Source of the DNA: CALJFL01 sp047633055
GTDB taxonomy: Bacteria; Pseudomonadota; Gammaproteobacteria; Pseudomonadales; Halieaceae
Assembly: GCA_047633055.1 (NCBI GenBank)
Contig: JBLIEI010000014.1
Location: forward strand, 11,007 to 75,006
DNA length: 64,000 nt
Reading direction: 5' to 3'
The notes beneath the pieces are model-generated. The model had not been told where the DNA came from and did no database searches. It was given only the letters and a program-made list of their open reading frames with translations. A program made the position numbers and the translations under genes. Below, piece after piece: positions 49,102 through 58,326 of this stretch. How positions within the stretch are numbered: position 1 is the stretch's first letter; every line of letters starts with the position of its first letter.

Positions 49102-49772
49102 CCCAAATCCCCAAGCCACTCGCTGCCGTCATCTTTGACCTGGACGGCACACTTATCGATACCGCCGAAGAATTTGTTGTGGTGGTACAGGCCTTGCGCG
49201 CCGAACACAGCTTGGAGGCTATGGATGCAGAACTGATTCGCGCCAATGTGTCGAACGGGGCCCGAGTGCTCACGCGGCTGGCGCTAGGTCTGGAAGAGTC
49301 GTCTCCAGAGTTCGACAGAAAATGGCAGCGTCTACTGACACTTTACAGCGAGATTATCGGCACCAGCGCTTGCCTTTATCCAGGTGTTCAACAGCTTATC
49401 GAGACTTTTGCCAAGAGAGGCATAGCCTGGGGAATTGCCACCAACAAGCCACGCGCCTATACCGAACCTCTACTAAAGAAGTTGAACCTGAGTCCCGCTC
49501 CCGGCAGCGTGGTGTGCCCGGACGATGTGACCGATCGCAAGCCGCACCCTGAGTCCCTCTATCTCAACTGCCGTGAGCTCAATTGCTTGCCGGCTGAGAG
49601 CATCTATGTCGGCGACCACCGACGCGATATCGAAGCCGGACGCCACGCGGGCATGTATACCGTGGCTGCTGCCTACGGCTATATCGAAGACCACGACGAT
49701 CCGACCACCTGGGGCGCCAGCGCCACGGTCAACGACAGCAATGATTTACAGGCTTTACTACTCGACGACTAA
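49098..49772 (+). CDS. mupP: HAD phosphatase, MupP/Gph type
   Basis: A 224-aa HAD-superfamily phosphatase with motif I DLDGTLID, motif II ATNKPR and motif III/IV VGDHRRDIEAG. Sequence alone could be phosphoglycolate phosphatase (Gph). Its position between ubiG and yciK is that of P. aeruginosa MupP, N-acetylmuramic-acid-6-phosphate phosphatase in the cell-wall recycling route, which I prefer. It overlaps ubiG by four bases. Confidence 0.85.
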   Translation: MTQIPKPLAAVIFDLDGTLIDTAEEFVVVVQALRAEHSLEAMDAELIRANVSNGARVLTRLALGLEESSPEFDRKWQRLLTLYSEIIGTSACLYPGVQQLIETFAKRGIAWGIATNKPRAYTEPLLKKLNLSPAPGSVVCPDDVTDRKPHPESLYLNCRELNCLPAESIYVGDHRRDIEAGRHAGMYTVAAAYGYIEDHDDPTTWGASATVNDSNDLQALLLDD

Positions 49773-49795
49773 CCGGACGCCAGGACAACCCCGCA

Positions 49796-50551
49796 ATGAC
49801 GCATGCAATACCACAACCCTATCTGCCGGATAACAACCTGCTCAAGGGCAAGGCCATTCTGGTGACAGGCGCCGGTGATGGCATTGGCCGCGCAGCCGCT
49901 CTCGCTTATGCAAATCATGGCGCAACCGTTATTTTGCTAGGACGAACGGTTGCAAAACTGGAATCGGTATACGACGAGATTGAAGCGGCGGGCGGCGCCC
50001 AACCCGCTATTTTCCCACTGGACCTCAATACTGCGGGTAACGAAGAGGTCATCGACATGACCCGGGCGATAAGCGAGTATTTCGGTCACCTGGACGGCCT
50101 GTTACACAACGCCAGCGTGCTGGGCGAACGCCGTCCGATCGAGAGCTCAACATTAGCGGGGTGGCAGGAAGTTATGCAGGTCAACATCAACGCCCAGTTC
50201 CTGCTTACTCGCCATCTACTGCCACAACTGCAGGCAGCGGCGAGTGCTTCGATTATCTTCACTTCCTCTAGCGTGGGTCGCAAAGGGCGAGCTTTTTGGG
50301 GTGCCTATGCGGTTTCTAAATTCGCTACCGAGGGTTTCATGCAGGTACTGGCAGACGAGCTGGAAAACACCTGTAAGGTGCGCGTCAACAGCCTTAATCC
50401 TGGTGCAACTAACACCGCAATGCGACGCATGGCCTATCCCTCTGAAATGCCCACCGAGAATCCCTATGCCGAGGACATCATGCCGGCCTATCTCTATTTG
50501 ATGGGAGAGGACAGCGTTGGCGTCACCGGGCAGGCGCTAAACGCTCAGTAA
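49796..50551 (+). CDS. yciK: YciK family short-chain oxidoreductase
   Basis: A 251-aa SDR. It has the cofactor motif TGAGDGIGRA, HNASVLGERRP, the active-site Ser in TSSSVGRKGRAFW and YAVSK as the catalytic pair. This is the conserved YciK protein of unknown substrate. It is the last gene of the mtaD-ubiG-mupP-yciK unit and converges with the alcohol dehydrogenase gene only five bases away. Confidence 0.93.
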   Translation: MTHAIPQPYLPDNNLLKGKAILVTGAGDGIGRAAALAYANHGATVILLGRTVAKLESVYDEIEAAGGAQPAIFPLDLNTAGNEEVIDMTRAISEYFGHLDGLLHNASVLGERRPIESSTLAGWQEVMQVNINAQFLLTRHLLPQLQAAASASIIFTSSSVGRKGRAFWGAYAVSKFATEGFMQVLADELENTCKVRVNSLNPGATNTAMRRMAYPSEMPTENPYAEDIMPAYLYLMGEDSVGVTGQALNAQ

Positions 50552-50555
50552 ACAA

Positions 50556-51725
50556 CTAGAGCGCGGCCAGATCGCCGCTCACCGCCGCTCGGAATAATCG
50601 CTCCAGATCCTGGGCAGTGACTGGCATCGCATTAGAGGCGGCACAAGGATCAAGCGCGGCCAGCTGACCTATCTCTACAGCACGAGCATCATCTACGCCA
50701 AGACCGGCCAGATTTTCTGGAATATTCAGTTGCAGTCGAAAATCAAACAAGAAATTGACGAACGCCTGGGCATCGCCGCCGGGAAGCTCTAGTACCCGCG
50801 ACAGATACGCCAACCGATCCCCAATGGCGTCCATGTTCTGCATCACACCGTAGGGCAGCACAATGGCGTTGGTGAGGCCGTGATGCGTATTGTAAAGACC
50901 ACCAACGACGTGGGACACAGCGTGAATGGACCCCAGCCCTTTCTGAAAAGCGGTGGCGCCCATGGAGGCCGCCACTAGCATATTCCCTCGCGCCTCGACA
51001 TTACCGCCGTCAGCGACTGCGATGGGCAGCCACTGGCGAATCATGCGCATGGCCTCGACCGCAATCCCCTGGGCGAGTGGATGAAAGCTGGGAGAGCAGT
51101 AGGCCTCAAGCGCGTGCACAAAGGCATCGATACCGGTCCAGGCGGTGATGTTGGCTGGCAAGCCAAGGGTGAGGCAGGGATCGCTGATCACGATATTGGG
51201 TAACATACTGGGGTGGTAGATGATCTTCTTGCTAGCCGTTGCTGCATCGAGAATTATAGCTGCGCGACCCACCTCAGAGCCCGTGCCAGCGGTTGTGGGT
51301 AAGGCGATGACCGGCACCCAATGCTCCTCAGCGATTTCCGGCGCCTGGGTATCGCTAATCACAAAATCCCACAGCGGCAGCTTCTGCGGAGCGATTAACG
51401 CAATGGTCTTGCCCACATCAAGCGCCGACCCCCCCCCCACGGCAATCACACCGTCGTGCTGTCCGGACCTGAAGGCGGCAACACCGGCAGCCACATTGGC
51501 CGCCGTCGGATTGCCCTGCACCTGCGAAAATACCGCGGTGTGGATCGAGGATGACTGCAATACAGCCACCAGTCTGGCAATAATATCCAAATCAGCGAGA
51601 CCCTCGTCAGTGACCAGCAGGGGCCGGTTCATCGCCAACACTTCGCAGGCTAAGGGGAGATCATTGGCCCGGTCGGTGCCGAACCAAATGTCGGTGGGAA
51701 AGCTCCACTGCGTGGCTTCAAACAA
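50556..51725 (-). CDS. Iron-containing alcohol dehydrogenase
   Basis: A 389-aa group III alcohol dehydrogenase. The NAD-binding GGGSALDVGK and TTAGTGSEVGRAA are at about 95-150; the metal ligands lie in DAFVHALEAY, HPLAQG and GLTNAIVLPYG. It follows the glutamine-synthetase-like gene by 12 bases on the same strand. The two are often neighbours in amino-alcohol or polyamine breakdown; the substrate is not fixed by sequence. Confidence 0.9.
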   Translation of the reverse strand: MFEATQWSFPTDIWFGTDRANDLPLACEVLAMNRPLLVTDEGLADLDIIARLVAVLQSSSIHTAVFSQVQGNPTAANVAAGVAAFRSGQHDGVIAVGGGSALDVGKTIALIAPQKLPLWDFVISDTQAPEIAEEHWVPVIALPTTAGTGSEVGRAAIILDAATASKKIIYHPSMLPNIVISDPCLTLGLPANITAWTGIDAFVHALEAYCSPSFHPLAQGIAVEAMRMIRQWLPIAVADGGNVEARGNMLVAASMGATAFQKGLGSIHAVSHVVGGLYNTHHGLTNAIVLPYGVMQNMDAIGDRLAYLSRVLELPGGDAQAFVNFLFDFRLQLNIPENLAGLGVDDARAVEIGQLAALDPCAASNAMPVTAQDLERLFRAAVSGDLAAL

Positions 51726-51737
51726 ACTCGGCCTCCT

Positions 51738-53105
51738 TCAGATAATCTCGAAGTAACGTTGCAACTGCCAATCAGTCACCGCGCGCCGTTGCTCGGTCTC
51801 CTCCCACTCACGGGTGTAGGCGTAATGATCGACAAAAGCATCCCCAAACAAATCTCTTGCCGGATCCGAATGACGCAAGCGCGAGGCGGCCTCGCCAAGA
51901 CTCCGGGGAAATTGCAAAGCACTTTCAAACTGCCTATCGTAAGCGTTACCCACTACCGGCTCAGCTGGCTCACATTGGTTCTCAATGCCCCAAAGGCCGG
52001 AGCCAATAGCCGCCGAAAGCGCCACATAGGGATTGATATCTGCAGCAGCAACCCGGTATTCCACCCGCTGGGATTGCGCTGAGCCCGGAATTGCTCGAAT
52101 CGCACAGGTACGATTATCGATGCCCCAGGATGCTGCCGTAGGCGCCCAGGCGCCCGGCACGAGTCGGGTATAGCTATTACAGGTGGACGCCACCATAGCC
52201 AGCAACTCGGGCATTAGTTTTTGTTGCCCGCCGATAAACCAGCGCATGGTATCGGACATACCCTGCGAGCCGCCCTCGTAGTAAAAGACATTGTTCCCCG
52301 CCTCATCGGCCAGAGACACATGGAGGTGACCGGATTGACCGGGATAGTCCGGTGACCACTTGGCCATGAAAGTCGCCATCAGGTCATTCTGCTGCGCCAA
52401 TACTTTCATAAACGTTTTAAACAACACCGCATCATCGGCGGCACGTAATGCGTCGGCATAGGTAATCGCAGCCTCTAATACCCCGGGGCCGGTTTCTGTA
52501 TGCAAGCCTTCCAGGGGCATACCCATACTCTCGGCCATCGCCAGAATTTGGTGGTAAAGGTCTGCATGACTGGAGTTGCGAATAATGGAGTAGCCAAAGT
52601 TTGAAGGCGTCATTGGCCGCAGGTGACGAAAGCCCTTATCGCGGATACTGTCCGGAGATTCCTGAAAAAGGAAGAACTCAAACTCTGCTGCGGCGCTGGC
52701 GTTCAGACCGTGATCGGCGAGTTTGGCGAGCACCCGCTTGAGGAGTGCCCGGGGGCAAACCGCGGCCGCGGAGGATTCACTGAAGTCTGCCAACAACAAC
52801 AGTGACTCGCCGCCCTCAAGGGGCAGTGGTCTGCAGGTATTGGCATCGATCTGCGCCCAGGCATCGGGAAACGCCGTTTCCCAGCCGGTATAGGAATCCC
52901 GGCCGTATAACTGGTCGTCGCTGTCCCAGCCGAAGATAACATCGCAGAAACCAAACCCTTTGGTCAGCGCGCTTTCCAATTTGGCGCGACTGACATACTT
53001 GCCGCGTAACACGCCATCCAGATCGGTGACGCCTAATTTGATATTGGATATACCCAGCGCATCAACCTGAGCAAGTACACTTTTAGCTGCGGCGTGGTGA
53101 TCCAT
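51738..53105 (-). CDS. Glutamine synthetase family protein (gamma-glutamyl-amine ligase type)
   Basis: 455 aa from the chosen ATG (MDHHAAAKSVLAQV); an earlier in-frame start would run into rluB. A glutamine-synthetase N-terminal beta-grasp (GISNIKLGVTDLDGVLRGKYV) is followed by the ATP-grasp-like catalytic part (AAAEFEFFLFQE, SGHLHVSLAD, NRTCAIRAIPG). The length and motifs fit PuuA-like ligases that glutamylate amines rather than ammonia-assimilating GlnA, which has no aldehyde/alcohol dehydrogenase partner. With the adjacent Fe-ADH it may break down an amino alcohol or amine. Confidence 0.85.
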   Translation of the reverse strand: MDHHAAAKSVLAQVDALGISNIKLGVTDLDGVLRGKYVSRAKLESALTKGFGFCDVIFGWDSDDQLYGRDSYTGWETAFPDAWAQIDANTCRPLPLEGGESLLLLADFSESSAAAVCPRALLKRVLAKLADHGLNASAAAEFEFFLFQESPDSIRDKGFRHLRPMTPSNFGYSIIRNSSHADLYHQILAMAESMGMPLEGLHTETGPGVLEAAITYADALRAADDAVLFKTFMKVLAQQNDLMATFMAKWSPDYPGQSGHLHVSLADEAGNNVFYYEGGSQGMSDTMRWFIGGQQKLMPELLAMVASTCNSYTRLVPGAWAPTAASWGIDNRTCAIRAIPGSAQSQRVEYRVAAADINPYVALSAAIGSGLWGIENQCEPAEPVVGNAYDRQFESALQFPRSLGEAASRLRHSDPARDLFGDAFVDHYAYTREWEETEQRRAVTDWQLQRYFEII

Positions 53106-53115
53106 AGTGCTTATT

Positions 53116-53997
53116 CTAGAATTTGCCCTGTTTACGAGCCTTACCCCGTCCACTTCGCTTACCAAACTGACGCTCCATGGTTTCACGTTCTTTGACGCTT
53201 CCGCGCTGCTGATCTTTGGTCGGCAGGTCAACCATGCGGTACAGGCCTTTAACCTCTTTACCCTCAAGCTCTACCCACTGGCCCTGCTTGACCTTGGACG
53301 GAATAAATACCTCACCGTAGCGCACGCGTTTCAAGCGGGACACAGTCAAGCCCTGCGACTCCCAGAGGCGACGCACCTCGCGGTTACGGCCCTCCATCAA
53401 CACCACGTAATACCAACGGTTAATGCCCTCGCCTCCGGCATCCTGAATGTCGGTGAATCGGGCTACCCCGTCATCGAGCATCACGCCGTCTAGCATGTGC
53501 TTCATCATCTCCGGCGTCACATTGCCCATCACTCGCACCATGTACTCGCGCTCGATGTTTGCAGAAGGGTGCATAAGCACGTTGGCAAGTTCACCATCGG
53601 TGGTGAACAACAGCAAACCGGAGGTATTGAAATCCAGTCGGCCAATGGATATCCAACGCCCGGCTTTGAGTTTGGGTAATCGCTGGAAAACAGTGCGCCG
53701 ACCCTGGGGATCAGAGCGGGTACACACTTCACCGGTGGGCTTGTGGTACAAAATACAACGGGTTTTTTCTGCCGGGGCAATATCCAGCGACTTCCCGTCC
53801 ACAGCAATGCGATCTTTCGCCGTGACCCGGTCGCCCAGCTTCGCACGCTGGCCGTTCACCGCAATCCGCCCTTCTTCTATCCAGCGCTCCATCTCTCGTC
53901 GGGAGCCTGTGCCACTGCGGGCCAGTACCTTTTGGAGTTTTTCACCGGAAGGCGCGGGTACGGCGCCTGCCGCTTCTGTTTCAGTAGAAATAGCCAT
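53116..53997 (-). CDS. rluB: 23S rRNA pseudouridine synthase RluB
   Basis: A 293-aa enzyme of the RsuA family that modifies 23S rRNA (U2605 in E. coli). The N-terminal S4 domain (EKLQKVLARSGTGSRREMERWI) is followed by the catalytic GRLDFNTSGLLLFT, with the active-site Asp, and a basic C-terminal tail (GKRSGRGKARKQG). It follows scpB by 11 bases in the conserved order scpA-scpB-rluB. Confidence 0.95.
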   Translation of the reverse strand: MAISTETEAAGAVPAPSGEKLQKVLARSGTGSRREMERWIEEGRIAVNGQRAKLGDRVTAKDRIAVDGKSLDIAPAEKTRCILYHKPTGEVCTRSDPQGRRTVFQRLPKLKAGRWISIGRLDFNTSGLLLFTTDGELANVLMHPSANIEREYMVRVMGNVTPEMMKHMLDGVMLDDGVARFTDIQDAGGEGINRWYYVVLMEGRNREVRRLWESQGLTVSRLKRVRYGEVFIPSKVKQGQWVELEGKEVKGLYRMVDLPTKDQQRGSVKERETMERQFGKRSGRGKARKQGKF

Positions 53998-54008
53998 AAT
54001 AATTCAGC

Positions 54009-54800
54009 TCAGGCCTGACGCTCGGGCTCGCTGGCACCCTCGGTTGGCTCTTCAGTTTCAGTAGTTTCTTCAACAACAGGTTGCTCTGCTGCAACGGATA
54101 ATTCGGGCACGACGTCATCGTCGATGGCCGTATCAGTATCGAGCTGGTCGCCGACATTTTCGCCATCGACATCCGGATTGTGATCTGTCCCTCCCACTAC
54201 AGTGAGCCCCGGTGCATCGCCCTCCGCTATTTCGCCGAGAACATCACTAAACCCCAATTCAGCGGTCAGCGTTTCAAAGTCACGAATTTCTGCCAATGAC
54301 GGCAATTGATCAAGACTTTTTAGGTTGAAATAATCCAAAAACTGACGAGTCGTGGCATACATGGCGGGCCTCCCCGGAACATCGCGGTGACCCACGACTC
54401 TGATCCATTCGCGTTCATGCAGTGTCTTGACGATATTGGAACTGACCGCAACACCGCGAATTTCTTCAATTTCACCGCGAGTAATGGGCTGCCTATAGGC
54501 TATCAGAGATAGGGTTTCAAGTAGCGCTCGGGAGTATTTCTGCGGGCGCTCCTGCCACAATCGGGCTATCCAGGGACTTAGATTTTGCCGCACCTGAAAG
54601 CGAAAACCGCTGGCCACCTCCAGCAATTCAAAGCCCCGATCATCACAGCGCCCGGCAACCTCTTTCAAGGCCTCGCGAATAGTGGCGGTGTCGGGCCGCT
54701 CGACCTCTTCAAACAGATCACCAATCTGGCTGACCGTCATCGCTTTACCGGCCGCCAGCAGCGCACCTTCTAAAATTTGAACCAAGCCTGTTTCCGCCAT
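54009..54800 (-). CDS. scpB: Segregation and condensation protein ScpB
   Basis: A kleisin partner of the SMC condensin. It is 263 aa from the ATG MAETGLV; an earlier start would lie inside scpA. Two winged-helix domains make up residues 1-170 (LEGALLAAGKAMTVSQIGDLF; ETLSLIAYRQPITRGEIEEIRG). The C-terminal 80 residues are acidic and low-complexity, longer than in many ScpB proteins. It starts one base after the scpA stop. Confidence 0.95.
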   Translation of the reverse strand: MAETGLVQILEGALLAAGKAMTVSQIGDLFEEVERPDTATIREALKEVAGRCDDRGFELLEVASGFRFQVRQNLSPWIARLWQERPQKYSRALLETLSLIAYRQPITRGEIEEIRGVAVSSNIVKTLHEREWIRVVGHRDVPGRPAMYATTRQFLDYFNLKSLDQLPSLAEIRDFETLTAELGFSDVLGEIAEGDAPGLTVVGGTDHNPDVDGENVGDQLDTDTAIDDDVVPELSVAAEQPVVEETTETEEPTEGASEPERQA

Positions 54801-54801
54801 G

Positions 54802-55692
54802 CTACTCAGACCTTGCCTTGATATGAATGGGACCAAAATTCTCTGTCTGAACAATTTCCACCAGGGCCTCCTTCATCAGTTCCATGACGGCCAGGAAGGT
54901 GACCACTACACCCAAACGGCCCTCCTGAGCGGTAAACAGCGACACAAAAGGCACAAACTGCTTACCGGAAAGCGCGTCGAGCACCTGCGACATCCGTTCG
55001 CGAGTGGACAGCGCCTCACGCTGTACGTGGTGACTCTCAAACATATCTGCGCGCCGTAGCACTTCACTCAACGCGACCAACAGCTCGCGCATATCCACTT
55101 CCGGGTCGGGCCGGGTACGATTGATCTCCGGCGGATTGGCGCTACCTATCCAGGTGTCGCGCTCCATACGAGGAATTTCCTCGATATCTTCCGCCGCCTT
55201 TTTAAATCGCTCGTATTCCTGCAAGCGACGAATCAGCTGCGCCCGCGGGTCTTCCTCGTCGTCTTCTATAACGGTTGATCGAGGCAGCAGCATGCGTGAT
55301 TTAATTTCCGCGAGCACGGCGGCCATCAACAGATATTCGGCCGCCAACTCAAATTGCACAGCATCCATCATTTCAACGTAGCGCATGTACTGTTCAGTGA
55401 TCGCCGAGACATCGATCTCCAGAATATCGAGATTTTGACGACGTATCAGGTAAAGAAGCAGGTCAAGCGGCCCTTCAAAGGCTTCCAGAAACACTTCCAG
55501 TGCCTGTGGCGGAATGTACAAGTCCTTGGGCAGCTCCGTAACTGCCTGTCCCATTACCACCGCGAAGGGCATTTCACCTTGTTGAGGGGTGACTATGGTG
55601 TTGGAAGTCTCGATTGTTAGCGGGGGCTGAAGTGTCTCCGTGCTTGCAGGAGAGCTGGGTTGAGCGTCCGGAGAGCTATCGTTCACTGCCAC
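54802..55692 (-). CDS. scpA: Segregation and condensation protein ScpA
   Basis: The kleisin subunit of the SMC-ScpAB complex that organises the chromosome. It is 296 aa with the family signature FEGPLDLLLYLIRRQNLDILEIDVSAI at about 72-98 and a C-terminal winged helix (VTFLAVMELMKEALVEIVQ). The first 50 residues are a poorly conserved extension. It heads the unit scpA-scpB-rluB. Confidence 0.96.
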   Translation of the reverse strand: MAVNDSSPDAQPSSPASTETLQPPLTIETSNTIVTPQQGEMPFAVVMGQAVTELPKDLYIPPQALEVFLEAFEGPLDLLLYLIRRQNLDILEIDVSAITEQYMRYVEMMDAVQFELAAEYLLMAAVLAEIKSRMLLPRSTVIEDDEEDPRAQLIRRLQEYERFKKAAEDIEEIPRMERDTWIGSANPPEINRTRPDPEVDMRELLVALSEVLRRADMFESHHVQREALSTRERMSQVLDALSGKQFVPFVSLFTAQEGRLGVVVTFLAVMELMKEALVEIVQTENFGPIHIKARSE

Positions 55693-55730
55693 TGTATTTC
55701 CTACGTTTGCCTAAGCCCCAGTATACCCCA

Positions 55731-56354
55731 CTAATCGGTAAAAGGCCCTACATCTCCCTTGCCAGCACGCAGTATTAGCGGTGTATCATCGGCCAGATCG
55801 ACCACGGTTGTGGCCTCCATACCGCAATAGCCACCATCGATGACAAGGTCGACCTCGTGTTCCAACAATTCACGAATTTCATAGGGGTCGATAAGTGGAT
55901 ATTCTTCCCCCGGCATAATCAGGGTCACACTCATCAGTGGCTCCCCCAAGTCTGCCAGTAATGCTGAAGCGATCGCGTTTTCGGGTACTCTTATGCCTAC
56001 GGTCTTACGCTTCGGGTGTAACAACCGTCTAGGCACTTCAGAGGTCGCCTTGAGAATAAAAGTATAAGGCCCTGGCGTACAGGCCCGCAGCAAACGATAA
56101 ACCTTGTTGTCCACTCGCGAATAGGTGGCAATTTCTGAAAGATCGCGGCACACCAGGGTGAAATTATGTCGATCATCCAGCTTGCGAATACGCCGAATTC
56201 TGTCCAAAGCCTGCTTGTCACCGATATGACAGCCCAGCGCATAGGCAGAATCCGTGGGATATACCACCACTCCGCCCTGGCGAATAATATCCGCAGCCTG
56301 CCGCACCAGGCGGGTCTGGGGATTGTCCGGATGTATTTGAAAAAACTGGCTCAC
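55731..56354 (-). CDS. yciO: YciO/Sua5-family threonylcarbamoyl-AMP synthase-like protein
   Basis: A 207-aa YrdC-fold protein. It has GGVVVYPTDSAYALGC, KLDDRHNFTLVCRDLSEI and PGPYTFILKAT, the pattern of YciO. Family members bind ATP and RNA; YciO itself is related to, but not the main, t6A-forming TsaC. It overlaps the start of the upstream rnm gene by four bases, the same neighbours as in E. coli (yciO, rnm/yciV). Confidence 0.92.
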   Translation of the reverse strand: MSQFFQIHPDNPQTRLVRQAADIIRQGGVVVYPTDSAYALGCHIGDKQALDRIRRIRKLDDRHNFTLVCRDLSEIATYSRVDNKVYRLLRACTPGPYTFILKATSEVPRRLLHPKRKTVGIRVPENAIASALLADLGEPLMSVTLIMPGEEYPLIDPYEIRELLEHEVDLVIDGGYCGMEATTVVDLADDTPLILRAGKGDVGPFTD

Positions 56355-57217
56355 AGGCTTGCCGGAGTTGAGTCTGACCGTTTACCGGGCCAACTCTGCC
56401 AAATGCCTGCCTGCCCGGCCAGAAGTCGTAGCTCAACGCCCAAATCCGGGCTGTATCGACCTTCGCGGTGAAAATCACTACCTGCGGAGACTAGCAGCTC
56501 ATAATCGAGTGCCAGCTTACTCAACTGCGCCGTCTGATCAGACGTTTGGCGACCGCTGGTCACCTCAATCGCGCTGCCACCAGCCGCTTTGAAATCGACT
56601 ACCATGCGGCGGAGCTTCATTCGGGTAAAACGATATTTCAGCGGATGAGCGATAACGGCCACGCCACCGGCCTGCACGATCCACTCTGTCACTTCGGCCA
56701 GCTCCGGCCAGAAAGCCTTTACATCGCCAGTTTTGCCTTGCCCCAGGTATTTATCAAAGGCCTCATTCGCATCACGGACATGACCCGACTCCACCATCCA
56801 TGCGGCAAAATGAGGCCGCCCCAACTGACTACGGCCGGCGGCGGCCAGACCGCCAGCCAGAGCGCTGGTAAAGCCCAGCTTTTCCAAACGCTCAGCAATT
56901 TTTTCACCGCGACTTTTGCGTGCTGTCGCCAGCCGCGCTAAGCCCGCTCTCATTGCCGGGTGTTGCTCGTCCATGCCCAGCCCTAAGATGTGGATAGTCA
57001 CACCCGACCAGCGGCAGGAAAATTCTACCCCGGGAACCAGCACCATCTCGCCAACAACTGACGTATAATAGTGCTTGGCGTCCAGGTAGCCCGACATCGT
57101 GTCGTGGTCTGTGATGGCAAACTGATCGACGCCGCGAGCCAGCGCCCGGTCAATCATCTCGCGAGGAGTGAGCGCACCATCGGAAGCGGTGGTATGTGTA
57201 TGAAAATCAATTAGCAC
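56351..57217 (-). CDS. rnm: RNase AM / 3',5'-nucleoside bisphosphate phosphatase
   Basis: A 288-aa PHP-domain phosphoesterase (YciV/TrpH). Metal ligands are visible in DFHTHTTASDGALTP, ITDHDTMSG, VPGVEFSC, HILGLG and a late SAGSDFH. In E. coli it trims 5' ends of rRNAs and hydrolyses pAp. It overlaps yciO; yciB-yciI lie divergently on the other side, as in enterobacteria. Confidence 0.92.
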   Translation of the reverse strand: MLIDFHTHTTASDGALTPREMIDRALARGVDQFAITDHDTMSGYLDAKHYYTSVVGEMVLVPGVEFSCRWSGVTIHILGLGMDEQHPAMRAGLARLATARKSRGEKIAERLEKLGFTSALAGGLAAAGRSQLGRPHFAAWMVESGHVRDANEAFDKYLGQGKTGDVKAFWPELAEVTEWIVQAGGVAVIAHPLKYRFTRMKLRRMVVDFKAAGGSAIEVTSGRQTSDQTAQLSKLALDYELLVSAGSDFHREGRYSPDLGVELRLLAGQAGIWQSWPGKRSDSTPASL

Positions 57218-57346
57218 AGTAGCGACAATTTCGTTAGTTAAGTAAAAAGGTATTCCCGGCTTGCGGTACCATCGGGGACGGCCCAGCGTGAGACAACAGG
57301 CGCTGGCATAACCCTTATAGTACCATGCCCAACCCGAGCAAATTTA

Positions 57347-57949
57347 ATGAAGCAGTTAATAGAATTTATCCCCATCGTCCTGTTTTTTGTTGTCTATCAA
57401 ATGAAGGGCGACTCGATCACTATCGGACAGTGGCAGCATACCTTCGATGGCATTTTCACCGCCACGGCCGTTTTGATGGCCGCTACAGTCATTCAAGTGA
57501 TTTTGAGCTACCTAATTTCACGACGGCTTGAAAAGCGCCTGCTATGGATGCTGCTGGCGGTTATGGTATTTGGCGGTGCAACCCTGGTGTTTCGCAACCA
57601 GCTATTCATCCAGTGGAAGCCGACTATCTTTAACTGGGCGCTGGCAGTTGCATTTCTTGCCTCTCAATTCATCGGCGAAAAAAACCTGATGGAGCGTACC
57701 CTGGGCACGCAAATTCAATTGCCAAAACCCGTGTGGCGCAAGCTGAGTCTGTTATGGATCACCAACTTTACGATTGTCGGCGCGCTTAATCTGGTGGTCG
57801 CTTACGGCTATAGCGAGGACACCTGGGTCAGTTACAAGCTGTATTCAGCGATCGGCTTTACACTACTGCTCACCGCTCTTACCGCCCTGCTTATCAGCCC
57901 TCACTTGAAGGATGACGCGCCCGCCAAAGACCCACTGACCGAAGAGTAA
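57347..57949 (+). CDS. yciB: Inner membrane septation-associated protein YciB
   Basis: A 200-aa integral membrane protein (also called IspZ/septation protein A) with about six helices. It opens with MKQLIEFIPIVLFFVVYQMKG and contains LFIQWKPTIFNWALAVAFL. It helps envelope synthesis at division. It starts the plus-strand unit yciB-yciI; yciI follows after 10 bases with AAGGAG. Confidence 0.95.
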   Translation: MKQLIEFIPIVLFFVVYQMKGDSITIGQWQHTFDGIFTATAVLMAATVIQVILSYLISRRLEKRLLWMLLAVMVFGGATLVFRNQLFIQWKPTIFNWALAVAFLASQFIGEKNLMERTLGTQIQLPKPVWRKLSLLWITNFTIVGALNLVVAYGYSEDTWVSYKLYSAIGFTLLLTALTALLISPHLKDDAPAKDPLTEE

Positions 57950-57959
57950 GGAGCAGCCC

Positions 57960-58259
57960 ATGTACTATGCCATTTTCTGCGAAGATGTCGCCGATAGCCT
58001 GCCAATGAGACAACAGGCCAGACCGGCACACCTGGAGCGTATGCAGACACTTATTGATCAGGGTAAATTACTGGCAGCCGGTCCCCACCCCGCCCTGGAT
58101 ACTGAAGATCCGGGTGAGGCAGGGTTCACTGGCAGCCTGATTATCGCCGAGTTCAGTAGCCTGGAGGCAGCCACCGCCTGGGCAGACTCGGACCCCTATG
58201 TTGAGGCCGGCGTTTTCAGTAAAGTCACCGTTAAACCTTACAAGGTGGTACTCCCCTGA
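57960..58259 (+). CDS. yciI: YciI family protein
   Basis: A 99-aa ferredoxin-like-fold protein with MYYAIFCEDVADSL at the N-terminus, conserved RPAHLERM with the active-site His, and DPYVEAGVFSKVTVKPYK. Some relatives dehalogenate small compounds; the function of YciI is unknown. It is coupled to yciB. Confidence 0.95.
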   Translation: MYYAIFCEDVADSLPMRQQARPAHLERMQTLIDQGKLLAAGPHPALDTEDPGEAGFTGSLIIAEFSSLEAATAWADSDPYVEAGVFSKVTVKPYKVVLP

Positions 58260-58326
58260 AATCACGCTTCCGTGCTATGCTCTTTCGCCTTTTTTAACGC
58301 TCATCCAACCCGCTAAGGAACAGACT